Of a DNA stretch of 64,000 nucleotides, positions 1-11,451 are shown piece by piece; position 1 is the stretch's first letter; each line of letters opens with the position of its first letter. Source of the DNA: Altericroceibacterium endophyticum (GTDB taxonomy: Bacteria; Pseudomonadota; Alphaproteobacteria; Sphingomonadales; Sphingomonadaceae); assembly GCF_009827595.1 (NCBI RefSeq), contig NZ_WTYT01000005.1, positions 62,001-126,000 on the forward strand. Reading direction: 5' to 3'. Below the pieces are notes generated by a model that saw only the letters and a list, made by a program, of their open reading frames with translations, was not told where the DNA came from and did no database searches. Position numbers and translations under genes: made by a program.

Positions 1-153
1 GAAATGCGCGTGCTGCGCAGCTCCCTCGCCGGTCTGCCGGACATGGTCGAGGCCAAAAAGGTCAAAAGCCCCGCTCTCATCGTGATCGGGGATGTAACTG
101 CGCACCGTGAAGACGGAGCGCTCGCACAAATCGCGCTGGAGGCGCATCAATGA
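1..153 (+). CDS. cysG: Siroheme synthase / uroporphyrinogen-III C-methyltransferase, C-terminal fragment
   Basis: Only the last 50 codons are in the window; the gene starts upstream of base 1. The frame is open from base 1 and contains the segment SPALIVIGDVTAH, typical of the C-terminus of SAM-dependent uroporphyrinogen-III methyltransferases (CobA/CysG), which make precorrin-2 for siroheme. Its TGA overlaps the ATG of the DUF2849 gene (ATGA, 150-153), so the two are translationally coupled. Siroheme is the cofactor of the sulfite reductase encoded two genes downstream, which supports the call. Whether the full protein also has the CysG dehydrogenase/ferrochelatase domain cannot be seen. Confidence 0.8.
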   Translation, partial: EMRVLRSSLAGLPDMVEAKKVKSPALIVIGDVTAHREDGALAQIALEAHQ

Positions 154-449
154 AGATCCTGACGGGTAACAATCTGGAAACCGGCGCGGTCGTGTGGTGG
201 GAAGGCAAAGGCTGGTCCCTCCATGTTGACGACGCGGTGGATGCCGGGGAGGAGTTCGAAACGCTCCTCGCCACCGAAGAAGCCGAACGCCGCGTTGTTG
301 GCGCCTATGCGATTGACGCTGAACGACTGGATGATGGACGGGTCCGCCCGGCCCATATCAAGGACCGCGTGCGCGCTCTTGGCCCGACGGTCCGGCCCGA
401 TCTTACCCTCAAGCCAAACGATCCAAACGCGATCGCAGAGGTGCTGTAA
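150..449 (+). CDS. DUF2849 domain protein of the sulfate-assimilation operon
   Basis: A 99-residue soluble protein with no signal peptide or membrane segment. Its length, the WWEGKGW segment near residues 16-22 and its place between the siroheme methyltransferase and sulfite reductase genes match the DUF2849 family, found at this position in many alphaproteobacteria. The start overlaps the upstream stop (ATGA), and its TAA shares a base with the ATG of cysI at 449. The tight packing implies a role tied to sulfite reductase, such as cofactor insertion or electron transfer, but its biochemical function is not known. Confidence 0.75.
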   Translation: MKILTGNNLETGAVVWWEGKGWSLHVDDAVDAGEEFETLLATEEAERRVVGAYAIDAERLDDGRVRPAHIKDRVRALGPTVRPDLTLKPNDPNAIAEVL

Positions 450-2083
450 TGTATAAGTATGACCAATATGATCAGGCCATGGTCGATGCCCGGGTCGAGG
501 AATTTCGCGACCAGTGCCGCCGCCGGATGGAAGGCCATCTGACCGAAGACCAGTTCAAGCCGCTGCGGCTGATGAACGGGCTCTATCTCCAGCTGCATGC
601 CTATATGCTGCGCGTCGCGGTGCCCTATGGCACGCTGAATGGCCAGCAGATGGATGCTCTGGCCGACATTGCCGATAAATATGACCGCGGTTACGGCCAT
701 TTCACCACCCGCCAGAACATCCAGTATAACTGGATCAAGCTGGAGGATGCGGGCGACATTCTGGCCGATCTGGCCAAGGTGGAAATGCACGCCATCCAGA
801 CCAGCGGCAATTGCATCCGCAATATCAGCGCCGATCACTTTGCCGGCGCCGCGGCGGATGAGCTGGTCGATCCCCGCCCCTATGCCGAATTGATGCGCCA
901 GTGGTCGAGCTTCCACCCGGAATTCACCTATCTGCCGCGCAAGTTCAAAATCTGCGTGATTGGTGCTGACAAAGACCGCGCGGCGATGAAGCTGCACGAT
1001 ATCGGCATTCAGATCGTGAAGAATGACGAGGGTGAACTGGGCGCGCAATTCTATGTCGGTGGCGGCATGGGCCGCACGCCGATGATCGCCCCGATGATCC
1101 GCGAATTCGTGCCGCTCGATCAGCTGATCACTTATGCCGAAGCCTGCCTGCGTGTGTACAACCGCTATGGCCGGCGCGACAATAAGTACAAGGCGCGGAT
1201 CAAGATCCTGGTCCATGAACTGGGCAAGGAAGAATATACGCGTCAGGTCGAGGAAGAATTCCAGCACATGCTCGATCAGGGCATTGAACCGCCTTTTGCC
1301 GAGCTGGAACGCATTCGCCCCTATTTCGCCGATCCGGCCTTTGAAACCGGCCTGTCCGATGACATCGACCGCAGTGATCCCGATTTCGCCTTGTGGGTGG
1401 ATACCAACACCCATGCGCATAAGGCACCGGGCTATGTCAGCGCGGTTATCAGCCTGAAGCCGGTGGGCGGCATTCCGGGTGATGCCACGGCTGAGCAGAT
1501 GCACCTGATGGCCGATCTCGCGCGTGAATACAGCTTTGACGAATGCCGCGTGATGCACACGCAGAACATCGTTCTGCCGCATGTGAAGAAGGCGGATCTC
1601 TATGCCTTGTGGCAGAAGCTGGAAGCGGCCGGCCTCGGCACGGCGAATCTGGACCAGATCGGCGATATCATCGCCTGCCCCGGCCTTGATTATTGCAGCC
1701 TTGCCAATGCGCGCTCCATCCCCGTGGCGCAGAAAATCGCCCAGCGCTTCGAAGAAAAAGGCCAGAGCAATACGCTGGGCGAATTGAAGCTGAAGATTTC
1801 GGGCTGCATCAATGCCTGCGGCCACCACCATGCCGGCCATATCGGCATTCTGGGGGTCGATAAGAAGGGCAAGGAAAACTACCAGCTCCTGCTCGGCGGA
1901 TCGGAGGGTGAGGACACCTCGCTCGCCAAGATCACCGGCCCCGGCTTCGATGAAGACGGCATCGTGGACGCGGTGGAAAAAGCCACCGAAGTCTATCTCA
2001 ATGAAAAGCAGGAAGGCGAACGCTTCCTCGACACCTATCGCCGCGTGGGCATGGCCCCGTTCAAGGAGGCGCTTTATGGCTGA
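449..2083 (+). CDS. cysI: Sulfite reductase hemoprotein (nitrite/sulfite reductase family)
   Basis: A 544-residue cytoplasmic enzyme of the siroheme/[4Fe-4S] nitrite-sulfite reductase family, expected to reduce sulfite to sulfide with six electrons. The two cysteine pairs that hold the cluster and siroheme are visible: CPGLDYC (C-x5-C) at about 410-416 and SGCINAC (C-x3-C) at about 450-456, followed by the usual GHHH. The ferredoxin-like half-domain repeats of the family are also present. It lies between siroheme synthesis and APS/PAPS reductase genes, which favours sulfite over nitrite as substrate. The downstream DUF934 gene starts inside its last codons. No separate flavoprotein (cysJ) is in the window, so the electron donor may be ferredoxin. 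Confidence 0.93.
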   Translation: MYKYDQYDQAMVDARVEEFRDQCRRRMEGHLTEDQFKPLRLMNGLYLQLHAYMLRVAVPYGTLNGQQMDALADIADKYDRGYGHFTTRQNIQYNWIKLEDAGDILADLAKVEMHAIQTSGNCIRNISADHFAGAAADELVDPRPYAELMRQWSSFHPEFTYLPRKFKICVIGADKDRAAMKLHDIGIQIVKNDEGELGAQFYVGGGMGRTPMIAPMIREFVPLDQLITYAEACLRVYNRYGRRDNKYKARIKILVHELGKEEYTRQVEEEFQHMLDQGIEPPFAELERIRPYFADPAFETGLSDDIDRSDPDFALWVDTNTHAHKAPGYVSAVISLKPVGGIPGDATAEQMHLMADLAREYSFDECRVMHTQNIVLPHVKKADLYALWQKLEAAGLGTANLDQIGDIIACPGLDYCSLANARSIPVAQKIAQRFEEKGQSNTLGELKLKISGCINACGHHHAGHIGILGVDKKGKENYQLLLGGSEGEDTSLAKITGPGFDEDGIVDAVEKATEVYLNEKQEGERFLDTYRRVGMAPFKEALYG

Positions 2084-2549
2084 GTTGATTTCCGAAAATC
2101 CCGCCGAAGCACTTGCCTCCGGCGATGTGCAGTTCCGGTTTCGCGATGACGAACTGGTTAGCGATCCGGCAGTGACGGTGGATGCCTTTGTGGGGCAGAG
2201 CAATGCCGTGGCCGTGCGCATTGAACCAGGTGATGATGCGCGTGAATTGCTGCCGCATCTGGACCGCATCGCGCTCGTGGAGGTGAATTTCCCGGCCTAT
2301 ACCGATGGCCGGGGCTATTCCGCCGCGCGCATCCTGCGCGAAGCGGGATATGCCGGTGAATTGCGCGCCGTGGGCGATGTGCTGATCGATCAGCTGTCCC
2401 ACATGAAGCGTTGCGGCTTCGATGCCTTCGCTCCCGACGCCCCCCTTAATGAAGATGATGCCAAGGCGGCCTTCGACCGCTGGCCGCATGTCTATCAATC
2501 CGCCGCCGATGATCGCACGCCGATCTGGAATTTGCGGCACGAAAGGTAA
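2076..2549 (+). CDS. DUF934 domain protein
   Basis: A 157-residue protein. The ATG at 2076 overlaps the end of cysI and follows an AAGGAGG-like site at about 2064-2068, which decides this start over longer in-frame extensions. Sequence such as YSAARILRE and DQLSHMKRCGFDAF fits DUF934, a family that almost always sits between cysI and cysH in alpha- and betaproteobacteria and is sometimes annotated as an oxidoreductase. No catalytic motif is recognised. The stop is two bases before the cysH start, so cotranscription is very likely. Confidence 0.8.
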   Translation: MAELISENPAEALASGDVQFRFRDDELVSDPAVTVDAFVGQSNAVAVRIEPGDDARELLPHLDRIALVEVNFPAYTDGRGYSAARILREAGYAGELRAVGDVLIDQLSHMKRCGFDAFAPDAPLNEDDAKAAFDRWPHVYQSAADDRTPIWNLRHER

Positions 2550-2551
2550 GT

Positions 2552-3373
2552 ATGATGGCTGAGACCACTCAGACACAGGCCCGCCAGCTGGACCGGATCG
2601 ACACCGGCCCACGCTTCAGCGAATCCGACGCGATCCGGCTCAACCGAATGTTTCGCGGGCAGGAAACGCTGGAGATGCTGTCATCCGTTCTCAATGACGG
2701 ATTGGCGGGTGATGTCGCGGTGGTCTCCAGCTTTGGCGCTGAAAGCGCAGTACTGCTCCATCTGGTGGCACAGGTCGCGCCCGATACACCGGTTCTGTTT
2801 CTCGAAACGGGCAAGCATTTCCCCGAAACGCTCGCTTATCGTGATGAACTGGTCGCACGGCTCGGCCTCACCAATCTGGTCAATCTGACGCCTGACGCGG
2901 AAGAACTGGCCGCCAAGGATGAAAATGAGCTGCGCTGGTCATGGGACCCGGATGGCTGCTGCGAAATTCGCAAGGTGAAGCCGCTGGCCAAGGCGCTGGC
3001 GCATTACGATGCCTCGATCACCGGCCGCAAGGCCTTCCAGTCCTCCACCCGCGCCAATCTGCCGCGTTTTGAAATCGACAGTTCGGACAGTCAGGGCCGG
3101 CTCAAGATCAACCCGCTGATCGACTGGAATTCAGACGATATCGCCGCCTATTTCGAGGAGCATGATCTGCCGCGTCACCCGCTGGTTGAACAGGGCTATC
3201 CCTCCATCGGCTGCATGCCCTGCACCAGCCGCGTGGCCGAAGGCGAAGATCCCCGCTCGGGCCGCTGGTCGGGCTGGGACAAGACCGAATGCGGCATTCA
3301 CAGCCCCAATAATCCCGATGCAGGGAATGGCGATCAGAACGATCTGCCCCCGGGTTACGAACCGGCATTCTAA
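2552..3373 (+). CDS. cysH: Phosphoadenylyl/adenylyl-sulfate reductase
   Basis: A 273-residue reductase that converts activated sulfate (APS or PAPS) to sulfite using thioredoxin. The SFGAESAVLLH segment near residues 53-63 is the P-loop-like nucleotide-binding region. The paired cysteines DGCCE near 137 and GCMPC near 225, plus KTECGIH near the C-terminus, make the CC...CxxC pattern that binds a [4Fe-4S] cluster. This points to an APS-type reductase rather than the cluster-free E. coli type. Two ATG codons are adjacent (2552 and 2555) and either may be used; GAAAGG lies just upstream. It is the last gene of the operon. Confidence 0.92.
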   Translation: MMAETTQTQARQLDRIDTGPRFSESDAIRLNRMFRGQETLEMLSSVLNDGLAGDVAVVSSFGAESAVLLHLVAQVAPDTPVLFLETGKHFPETLAYRDELVARLGLTNLVNLTPDAEELAAKDENELRWSWDPDGCCEIRKVKPLAKALAHYDASITGRKAFQSSTRANLPRFEIDSSDSQGRLKINPLIDWNSDDIAAYFEEHDLPRHPLVEQGYPSIGCMPCTSRVAEGEDPRSGRWSGWDKTECGIHSPNNPDAGNGDQNDLPPGYEPAF

Positions 3374-3410
3374 CCCTAGGTCGGAACCCCCGATTTACGG
3401 GCGTCTGAGA

Positions 3411-3451
3411 CTAAGCAAGCGGGAGGGGAGTACGCCTTTCCCGCTTCTTAG
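3411..3451. terminator. Hairpin between convergent genes, possible bidirectional terminator
   Basis: Arms CTAAG-C-AAGCGGGA (3411-3424) and TCCCGCTT-CTTAG (3439-3451) pair over 13 bp with one bulged C. It lies between cysH (+) and the SDR gene (-), where a terminator for both is expected. Neither side has a T-run, so it is not a canonical intrinsic terminator. Confidence 0.45.
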
Positions 3452-3458
3452 CGTATGG

Positions 3459-4370
3459 TCACAGCCACTTATTGTCGCGATACCACTGCGCGGTCTGAGC
3501 CAGACCTTCCGTGGTTTCGACCCGCGGTGCCCAGCGGCGCGCAGGCGGCGACAGTTCCGGTGAGCAGACCCAGTCCGGATGGGTCATGTAATTCACCCGG
3601 TCAGGGGTAAGCTTGGCCCTGTCCTTGCGGAACATGGCGTCGAGCTTCGCCGCGCGCTGCATCATTTGGGGGGACAATTGCGGCACCCAGACACCGGGGC
3701 GCCCCATGGCCCGCCCGATTTCACGCGCCAGACGGGGATGGCTCCAGCCATTTTCACGCCCATCATCGGGTTCAAACAGACGGTAACTAACGTCCCGGCC
3801 CGATGGCACCAGCGCCAACAGCAAACGTGCCAGATCCTCAACATGCAGCACCGATGCGCGGCCACCGGCAGGCATCGGCACGACGCCCCATTTGGCAGCC
3901 TTGAACAGCTCCAGCATTTCCTTGTCACGCGGGCCATAAATTGCCGGTGGACGGACAATCGTCCAGTCCAGCCCGCTGGCCGCGACCAGCCGTTCCGCCT
4001 GACGTTTGGACGCGCCATAATCGGACAGGCCAGGCTCACGCGCGGACAGCGATGACACGAAGATCAGGCGCGGCACGCCTGCTGCAACGGCGGCTTCCAC
4101 CACTTGCAGGGTGCCGTTCACATTTCCGGTCTGAAAACCCATCCGGTCGGGCGCATTGACCACGCCCGCAACATGGATGACGCATTCCGCCTGTTTCATC
4201 AGGCGAAGCAATCCGGCCCGATCGGACAGATCACCGCTGACCCATTCGACATAAGATCGCGCTGCCTGATCACGCCGCGTGAGCGCGCGCATATCCAGCG
4301 CCCTTGCGGCCGCTTTATCCAACAGCGCCTGGCCGACGAAACCCGTCGCGCCAGTAATGGCTAATGTCAC
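3459..4370 (-). CDS. NAD(P)-dependent epimerase/dehydratase (SDR superfamily)
   Basis: A 303-residue protein with an N-terminal Rossmann nucleotide-binding motif TGATGFVG at residues 7-14 and the YGASK catalytic Tyr-x-x-x-Lys near residue 138. A serine stretch SSLSA lies before it, and RPPAIYGP follows. These are hallmarks of extended/atypical SDRs acting on nucleotide sugars or similar metabolites. Its ATG overlaps the stop of proB by four bases, so it is the third gene of an obgE-proB-SDR unit. The substrate cannot be told from sequence. Confidence 0.85.
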   Translation of the reverse strand: MTLAITGATGFVGQALLDKAAARALDMRALTRRDQAARSYVEWVSGDLSDRAGLLRLMKQAECVIHVAGVVNAPDRMGFQTGNVNGTLQVVEAAVAAGVPRLIFVSSLSAREPGLSDYGASKRQAERLVAASGLDWTIVRPPAIYGPRDKEMLELFKAAKWGVVPMPAGGRASVLHVEDLARLLLALVPSGRDVSYRLFEPDDGRENGWSHPRLAREIGRAMGRPGVWVPQLSPQMMQRAAKLDAMFRKDRAKLTPDRVNYMTHPDWVCSPELSPPARRWAPRVETTEGLAQTAQWYRDNKWL

Positions 4371-5500
4371 AGAACCACCAACTGATCACGATGGACCACA
4401 GCCGAACGCGGGGAATAGCCAAGCAGCTCTTCCTGTTCTTCGCTGGTGTGGCCCATAATCTTTTCGACATCTTCGCGGTCATATTCGACCATGCCCTGGG
4501 CAATTTTCTTGCCCTCTTCATTCTTGATCGCAACAGGCTGACCGCGCTGGAAATTGCCCTGCACTTCGGTAATCCCGGCGGCAAGCAAGCTGCCCCCATC
4601 AACCAGAGCGCCGGCGCAGCCCGTATCGACGATCAGGGTGCCGCGCATACGCTGACGCCCGCCCAGCCATGCCTTGCGCGCCGTGTCGTGGCGGCGCGGC
4701 AGGAACAGGGTACCGGTGTCGCTTTCTATCGCGTTGCGGAAAGGCTGATCTTCCAGACCATTCAGAATGGCGAGCGAAATCCCCGCGCGTTCGGCAATTT
4801 CCACGGCCAGCAATTTGGAGGACATGCCCCCGGTGCCAACGCCCGAGCTGGAGGCCCCGCTGGCCATCTGGTGATGGTCCTCCGTCACGCCCTTGATCCG
4901 CTCCAGCAGATTGGCGTCGGGATGCTTCGGGTCGCGGTCAAACAGACCGTCCACGTCAGAAAACAGTGCAATCGCCTGAGCCTGCCCCGCCTGCGCCACA
5001 CGTGCGGCCAGACGGTCATTGTCGCCAAAACGCAGTTCGTTGGTCGCGATCGAATCGTTCTCGTTCACGATCGGCACGGTTCCGGCCTTCAGCAGCCGCC
5101 CGATGGTCGCCGAGGCATTGAGATAGCGGCGGCGATATTCGAGATCTTCGAGCGTCAGCAACAATTGCGCCGCGACTAGGCCATATTGGCTGAGCAATTG
5201 AGCCCACAGGCCGGACAGTGCAATCTGACCAACAGCGGCGGCAGCCTGCTTATCGGCCAGGCTTCCACGGCCACCTTTTTCAAGGCCCAGCCGCGCAGCA
5301 CCCAGCGCCACGGCGCCAGAACTCACCACGATGACTTCTTGCCCTCTCTTGCGGGCCTCCGAAATTTCACCGGCGAGGCTGTTCAGCCAGACATTGCGCA
5401 GATCCCCGCTTTTTTCGACCAGCAGCGAAGAGCCGATCTTGAAAACGATGCGGGGAGTTTTGACGGGATCAGCGAGATCAGAAAGCTTTGATATAGACAT
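4367..5500 (-). CDS. proB: Glutamate 5-kinase
   Basis: A 377-residue enzyme for the first step of proline synthesis (glutamate to glutamyl-5-phosphate). It has the amino-acid-kinase fold motifs FKIGSSLL near residue 20, VVSSGAVALG near 60, NENDSI near 145 and FGDND/FSDVDGL around 158-185. A C-terminal PUA domain covers about residues 285-370. The gene follows obgE, a common order in bacteria, and overlaps the downstream SDR gene by ATGA. proA is not in the window. Confidence 0.95.
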   Translation of the reverse strand: MSISKLSDLADPVKTPRIVFKIGSSLLVEKSGDLRNVWLNSLAGEISEARKRGQEVIVVSSGAVALGAARLGLEKGGRGSLADKQAAAAVGQIALSGLWAQLLSQYGLVAAQLLLTLEDLEYRRRYLNASATIGRLLKAGTVPIVNENDSIATNELRFGDNDRLAARVAQAGQAQAIALFSDVDGLFDRDPKHPDANLLERIKGVTEDHHQMASGASSSGVGTGGMSSKLLAVEIAERAGISLAILNGLEDQPFRNAIESDTGTLFLPRRHDTARKAWLGGRQRMRGTLIVDTGCAGALVDGGSLLAAGITEVQGNFQRGQPVAIKNEEGKKIAQGMVEYDREDVEKIMGHTSEEQEELLGYSPRSAVVHRDQLVVL

Positions 5501-5589
5501 ATCGGAACCCTTTAACCGAGCTTCGTGTAAATGAGAACCGGCTGTATTATTTTGGCCGTTGCCGTGTCGCAGCGCGAGAGCGCTTCAAC

Positions 5590-8327
<2,738 letters not shown>

Positions 8328-8514
8328 AACCCCGCCAACGTTCGCCAGCGTGTTACGATCCATAAGGGGGGCGGCCCCGTAATTGCTCGCAGGAAAGGTC
8401 CCACGCTTCGGAGATGCGCCCCCGGTGCAGCGGCTGGTCCAATATCTTCCCATCTCTATCCCCATCCGCTTTTTGGGCATGACAAGCACGGGTCTGAACG
8501 CTAGGTGCCGCGCC

Positions 8515-8916
8515 ATGAAACCAGCCGCCCCCTCTTTGCCATCACTGCGCCTGATGGGCATGGCATTGGTGGCGGCGGCTTTGCTTCTGAAAGCCCTGAT
8601 CCCCACTGGCTATATGATTAGCCAGGATTCGGATAGTTTCACGATCGAGATTTGCTCAGGCCTCGCCAACAGCGCGGGCGCCACGATCCATGTTCCCCAG
8701 AGCCGCGATCAAACCGGCGACAGTGACGCGGACGACACGCATAAATGCCCCTATGCCGCGCTGGCGATGGCGACGATGCCTGCCGCCGATGCGGACCTTC
8801 TCGCAGATCAGCTCGCCTTTATTCTCGCGCTCGGCTTTGAGCCGCAAAGAGCCGTCGCGGCCACGCGCAATGAGTATCTGCGTCCTCCCTTGAGAGGACC
8901 GCCCGCACACGCCTGA
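8515..8916 (+). CDS. DUF2946-like small membrane protein
   Basis: About 133 residues from the ATG at 8515. An N-terminal hydrophobic segment MGMALVAAALLLKALIPTGYM (with a Lys near its end) and cysteine-containing patches (EICSG, HKCPYAA) resemble the DUF2946 family. These small proteins are often encoded beside copper-type TBDRs and PepSY proteins. An earlier in-frame ATG near 8479 is possible but would add an unlikely leader. The next gene is a TBDR 156 bp downstream. The function is not established; a metal-related role is inferred from neighbours. Confidence 0.6.
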   Translation: MKPAAPSLPSLRLMGMALVAAALLLKALIPTGYMISQDSDSFTIEICSGLANSAGATIHVPQSRDQTGDSDADDTHKCPYAALAMATMPAADADLLADQLAFILALGFEPQRAVAATRNEYLRPPLRGPPAHA

Positions 8917-9072
8917 TCCACGGTGCGACCTCTGCTGGCTCTGCCTAGCATGGGATGCCATCCGCCGTGTTGCTGAAACAGCCAGATCCCACCGGATCGG
9001 ATATTTCTTGGCCCGCCGCCTTGCGGGCCGCCCGCAGGCCAAACCTGCGCGGCAGATCAGGACATTTTATAC

Positions 9073-11451
9073 ATGAGCAGCAGCCTTATTGCGCTGGCAG
9101 CGGCAATCGCCGCGGCACCCGCCCCTTCCGATGCCCCTTCCCACGCCAATTCCAATTCCCATTCTGTTTCCGACATTCCTTTCACTGCAAGCGCGGTCGC
9201 CAGTATGGGCGCCAGTATGGGCGCCAGTGCGGACACCAGCGCAGCCGATGCCGAGGCATCGGCCATTGGAAAACGCGTGCGAGATAGTGAGATCGTCGTC
9301 ACCGGTACCTTGGAAAGCCGCGAATTGCAGAAACTGAAATCTCCCGCGCTGGGCGTGAGTATCGATTCAGAGCAGATCGGCGCGATCAACACGATCAATA
9401 CAGAGGACGCCATTCGTTACGCGCCCAATCTGATCGTGCGTAAACGCTATATTGGTGATGCCAACGCCACCCTGTCTTTCCGCAATATGCACACCACGCA
9501 GACGCCGCGCGCGCTGGTGACCGTGGATGGCTTCCTGATCTCCGACTTTCTCGGCGCCAGCTATAGCACCGCCCCCAAATGGGCCGTTCTGGCACCGGGC
9601 GATATTGCCCGCGCCGAAATTATCTATGGCCCGACTTCGGCCCGCTATTCCGGCAACTCGCTGGGCGGCACGCTGGAACTGGTCACGCGCGAAATTACCG
9701 AAAACGCGCTGCGGCTGAACGCGCAGGGCTTCTTTCAGAATTACAAATATTACGACACCGATGAAGATCTCTACGGCTATTCGCTGGATGCGCAGGCCGA
9801 TCTGAAACTGGATGATCGCGGCGGAATCAGCTTCGGATATCGCCATTTTGAAAATGAAGGCCAGCCGCAGCAATGGCGCACGGTTACGCCGGGAACGCCC
9901 TATGCTGATCAGGCCATCGTCGATATGGGGCTTGGCTTCCCGCTGCGGATCGCCGCGCAGGATGCGATTGCCGATGCCACCGAAGATCAATTCCGTTTAC
10001 GCGGCAATTATGACCTTGGTCAGGGCTGGACAATGCGGGCACTTGCCGCACTGCTGATTGATCAGGATGATACGACCAACCCCAAAAGCTTCCTGCGCGA
10101 TGAAAGCGGTGCGCCGACATTCATCGGGATCAGCGGGATCACCCAGGGGCTTTCGACAAGCCACGAATTGCTGACCGGTCTTGGTCTGAACGGCACTATT
10201 TCCGGCTGGTCGGTTGATCTGGCCGCCAGCCGCTTCACCCTGCTGAAAGATCGTCAGCGCCAATCGGACCCGGCCGATGTCACCACGGGGATCATTCCTG
10301 ATAGCGGAAAGGTCACTGACGATGATGCGCATTGGACAGCGCTGAATGCCACCGCCGAACGGGTACTGGGCATCCATTCCCTGAGCCTCGGGGCGTCCTA
10401 CACCGGATATTATGGCAATTCGGAAACCAGCGCGACCACGGCATGGCGCAGCATGAGCGATCCGGTGCTGCAGAACGCGTCGGGCGGTGAAACCGAATTG
10501 GTCGGGCTGTTCGCTGAAGATGCGCTTGCGCTGACCCCGGAAATCACCGCCACGCTCGGCCTGCGCTGGGAACATTGGCGTGCGCAAAACGGCTTCCTGC
10601 TCAATGGGGATGACCGGGTGGACTACGCCTCGCGCAGCGACGATGCATGGTCGCCCAAAGCCGCGCTGACCTGGCGCCCCGATGCGATGACCGAATTCAC
10701 CGCATCGGCCGCCTGGGCGACCCGCTTTCCCACGATTGGCGAATTGTATCAGGCCAGCCTGATTTCCTACGGCCCGAATGTCGGCGAAGTGGATCTGGAC
10801 GGTTTCAATCCCGATCTGACCCCCGAAAAGGGCTTCGACCTGCAACTGACCGCATCGCGCCGGATCGACAATGTGAAGGTCACGCTCAGCGGCTATCGTC
10901 AGGCGGTGGAGGACACGCTGTTTTCCCAGTCCATCCTGATCCCCTCTTCCGATGATCCCGGCACGATCGTCAGCCAGTCGCTGATTACCAATATTGGCGA
11001 AGTGGAAACATGGGGAATTGATCTGATCGTGGCTGCGGAGGACCTGATTCTCGACGGGCTGGATCTCGATGCCAATCTGTCGTGGATTGATGCAAAGATC
11101 ACCGAAAATCCGCTCAATCCCGCGCTGGTCGGCAATCGCTTCCCAAGGGTGCCCGAATGGCGCGCCAATGCGTCTTTACGGTACCGCGTGTCAGACGCAT
11201 TGGATGTGGCGGCCAATGTCCGGCATCAGAATACGCCCGACCGCAATATTGAAAACAACAGTTCGTCGCGCTGCGGCACCTATTATTGCGTATCGCCCTT
11301 CACCTTTGTCGATCTGAAAGCCACGACCCATCTGGGCGCGGTCGATCTGTCCGTGGGCGTCGACAATCTGCTCGATGAAAAGGCCTTCGTATTCCATCCC
11401 TATCCGGGGCGGACTGTCTCCATCGGGCTGCACTGGAAAGGCGGATTGTAA
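9073..11451 (+). CDS. TonB-dependent outer membrane receptor, probably for metal
   Basis: A 792-residue receptor. The N-terminus has a hydrophobic leader then a low-complexity Ser/Ala/Met/His stretch (residues about 17-62) containing a short tandem repeat. The plug domain begins at EIVVTGT near residue 75 and includes ALVTVDGF and ARAEIIYGP near 150-180. The beta-barrel ends in a typical aromatic-rich strand (GLHWKGGL). The stop overlaps the start of the PepSY gene (TAATG), so the two are coupled. With DUF2946 upstream and PepSY downstream, a copper or iron chelate substrate is the best guess, but no ligand-binding residues are identified. Confidence 0.88.
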   Translation: MSSSLIALAAAIAAAPAPSDAPSHANSNSHSVSDIPFTASAVASMGASMGASADTSAADAEASAIGKRVRDSEIVVTGTLESRELQKLKSPALGVSIDSEQIGAINTINTEDAIRYAPNLIVRKRYIGDANATLSFRNMHTTQTPRALVTVDGFLISDFLGASYSTAPKWAVLAPGDIARAEIIYGPTSARYSGNSLGGTLELVTREITENALRLNAQGFFQNYKYYDTDEDLYGYSLDAQADLKLDDRGGISFGYRHFENEGQPQQWRTVTPGTPYADQAIVDMGLGFPLRIAAQDAIADATEDQFRLRGNYDLGQGWTMRALAALLIDQDDTTNPKSFLRDESGAPTFIGISGITQGLSTSHELLTGLGLNGTISGWSVDLAASRFTLLKDRQRQSDPADVTTGIIPDSGKVTDDDAHWTALNATAERVLGIHSLSLGASYTGYYGNSETSATTAWRSMSDPVLQNASGGETELVGLFAEDALALTPEITATLGLRWEHWRAQNGFLLNGDDRVDYASRSDDAWSPKAALTWRPDAMTEFTASAAWATRFPTIGELYQASLISYGPNVGEVDLDGFNPDLTPEKGFDLQLTASRRIDNVKVTLSGYRQAVEDTLFSQSILIPSSDDPGTIVSQSLITNIGEVETWGIDLIVAAEDLILDGLDLDANLSWIDAKITENPLNPALVGNRFPRVPEWRANASLRYRVSDALDVAANVRHQNTPDRNIENNSSSRCGTYYCVSPFTFVDLKATTHLGAVDLSVGVDNLLDEKAFVFHPYPGRTVSIGLHWKGGL
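9199..9234 (+). repeat. 12-bp tandem repeat inside the TBDR gene
   Basis: The unit GCCAGTATGGGC occurs twice exactly (9199-9222) and a third time with changes (9223-9234). It encodes SMGA-SMGA-SADT in the linker before the plug domain. Being in phase with codons, copy-number change would lengthen the linker without frameshift. Confidence 0.8.

Noticed and set aside
305-2269. A 654-codon minus-strand open frame opposite the sulfite reductase genes
   Set aside because: It lies antisense to cysI, which has clear siroheme and cluster motifs. The antisense product has no recognisable domain; long shadow frames are common in GC-rich DNA.
8917-9072. Hairpins (for example GGCCCGC/GCGGGCC at 9010-9029) before the TBDR, considered as a cobalamin or other riboswitch
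   Set aside because: I could not find the conserved B12-box or other riboswitch core; simple G+C hairpins are not enough.
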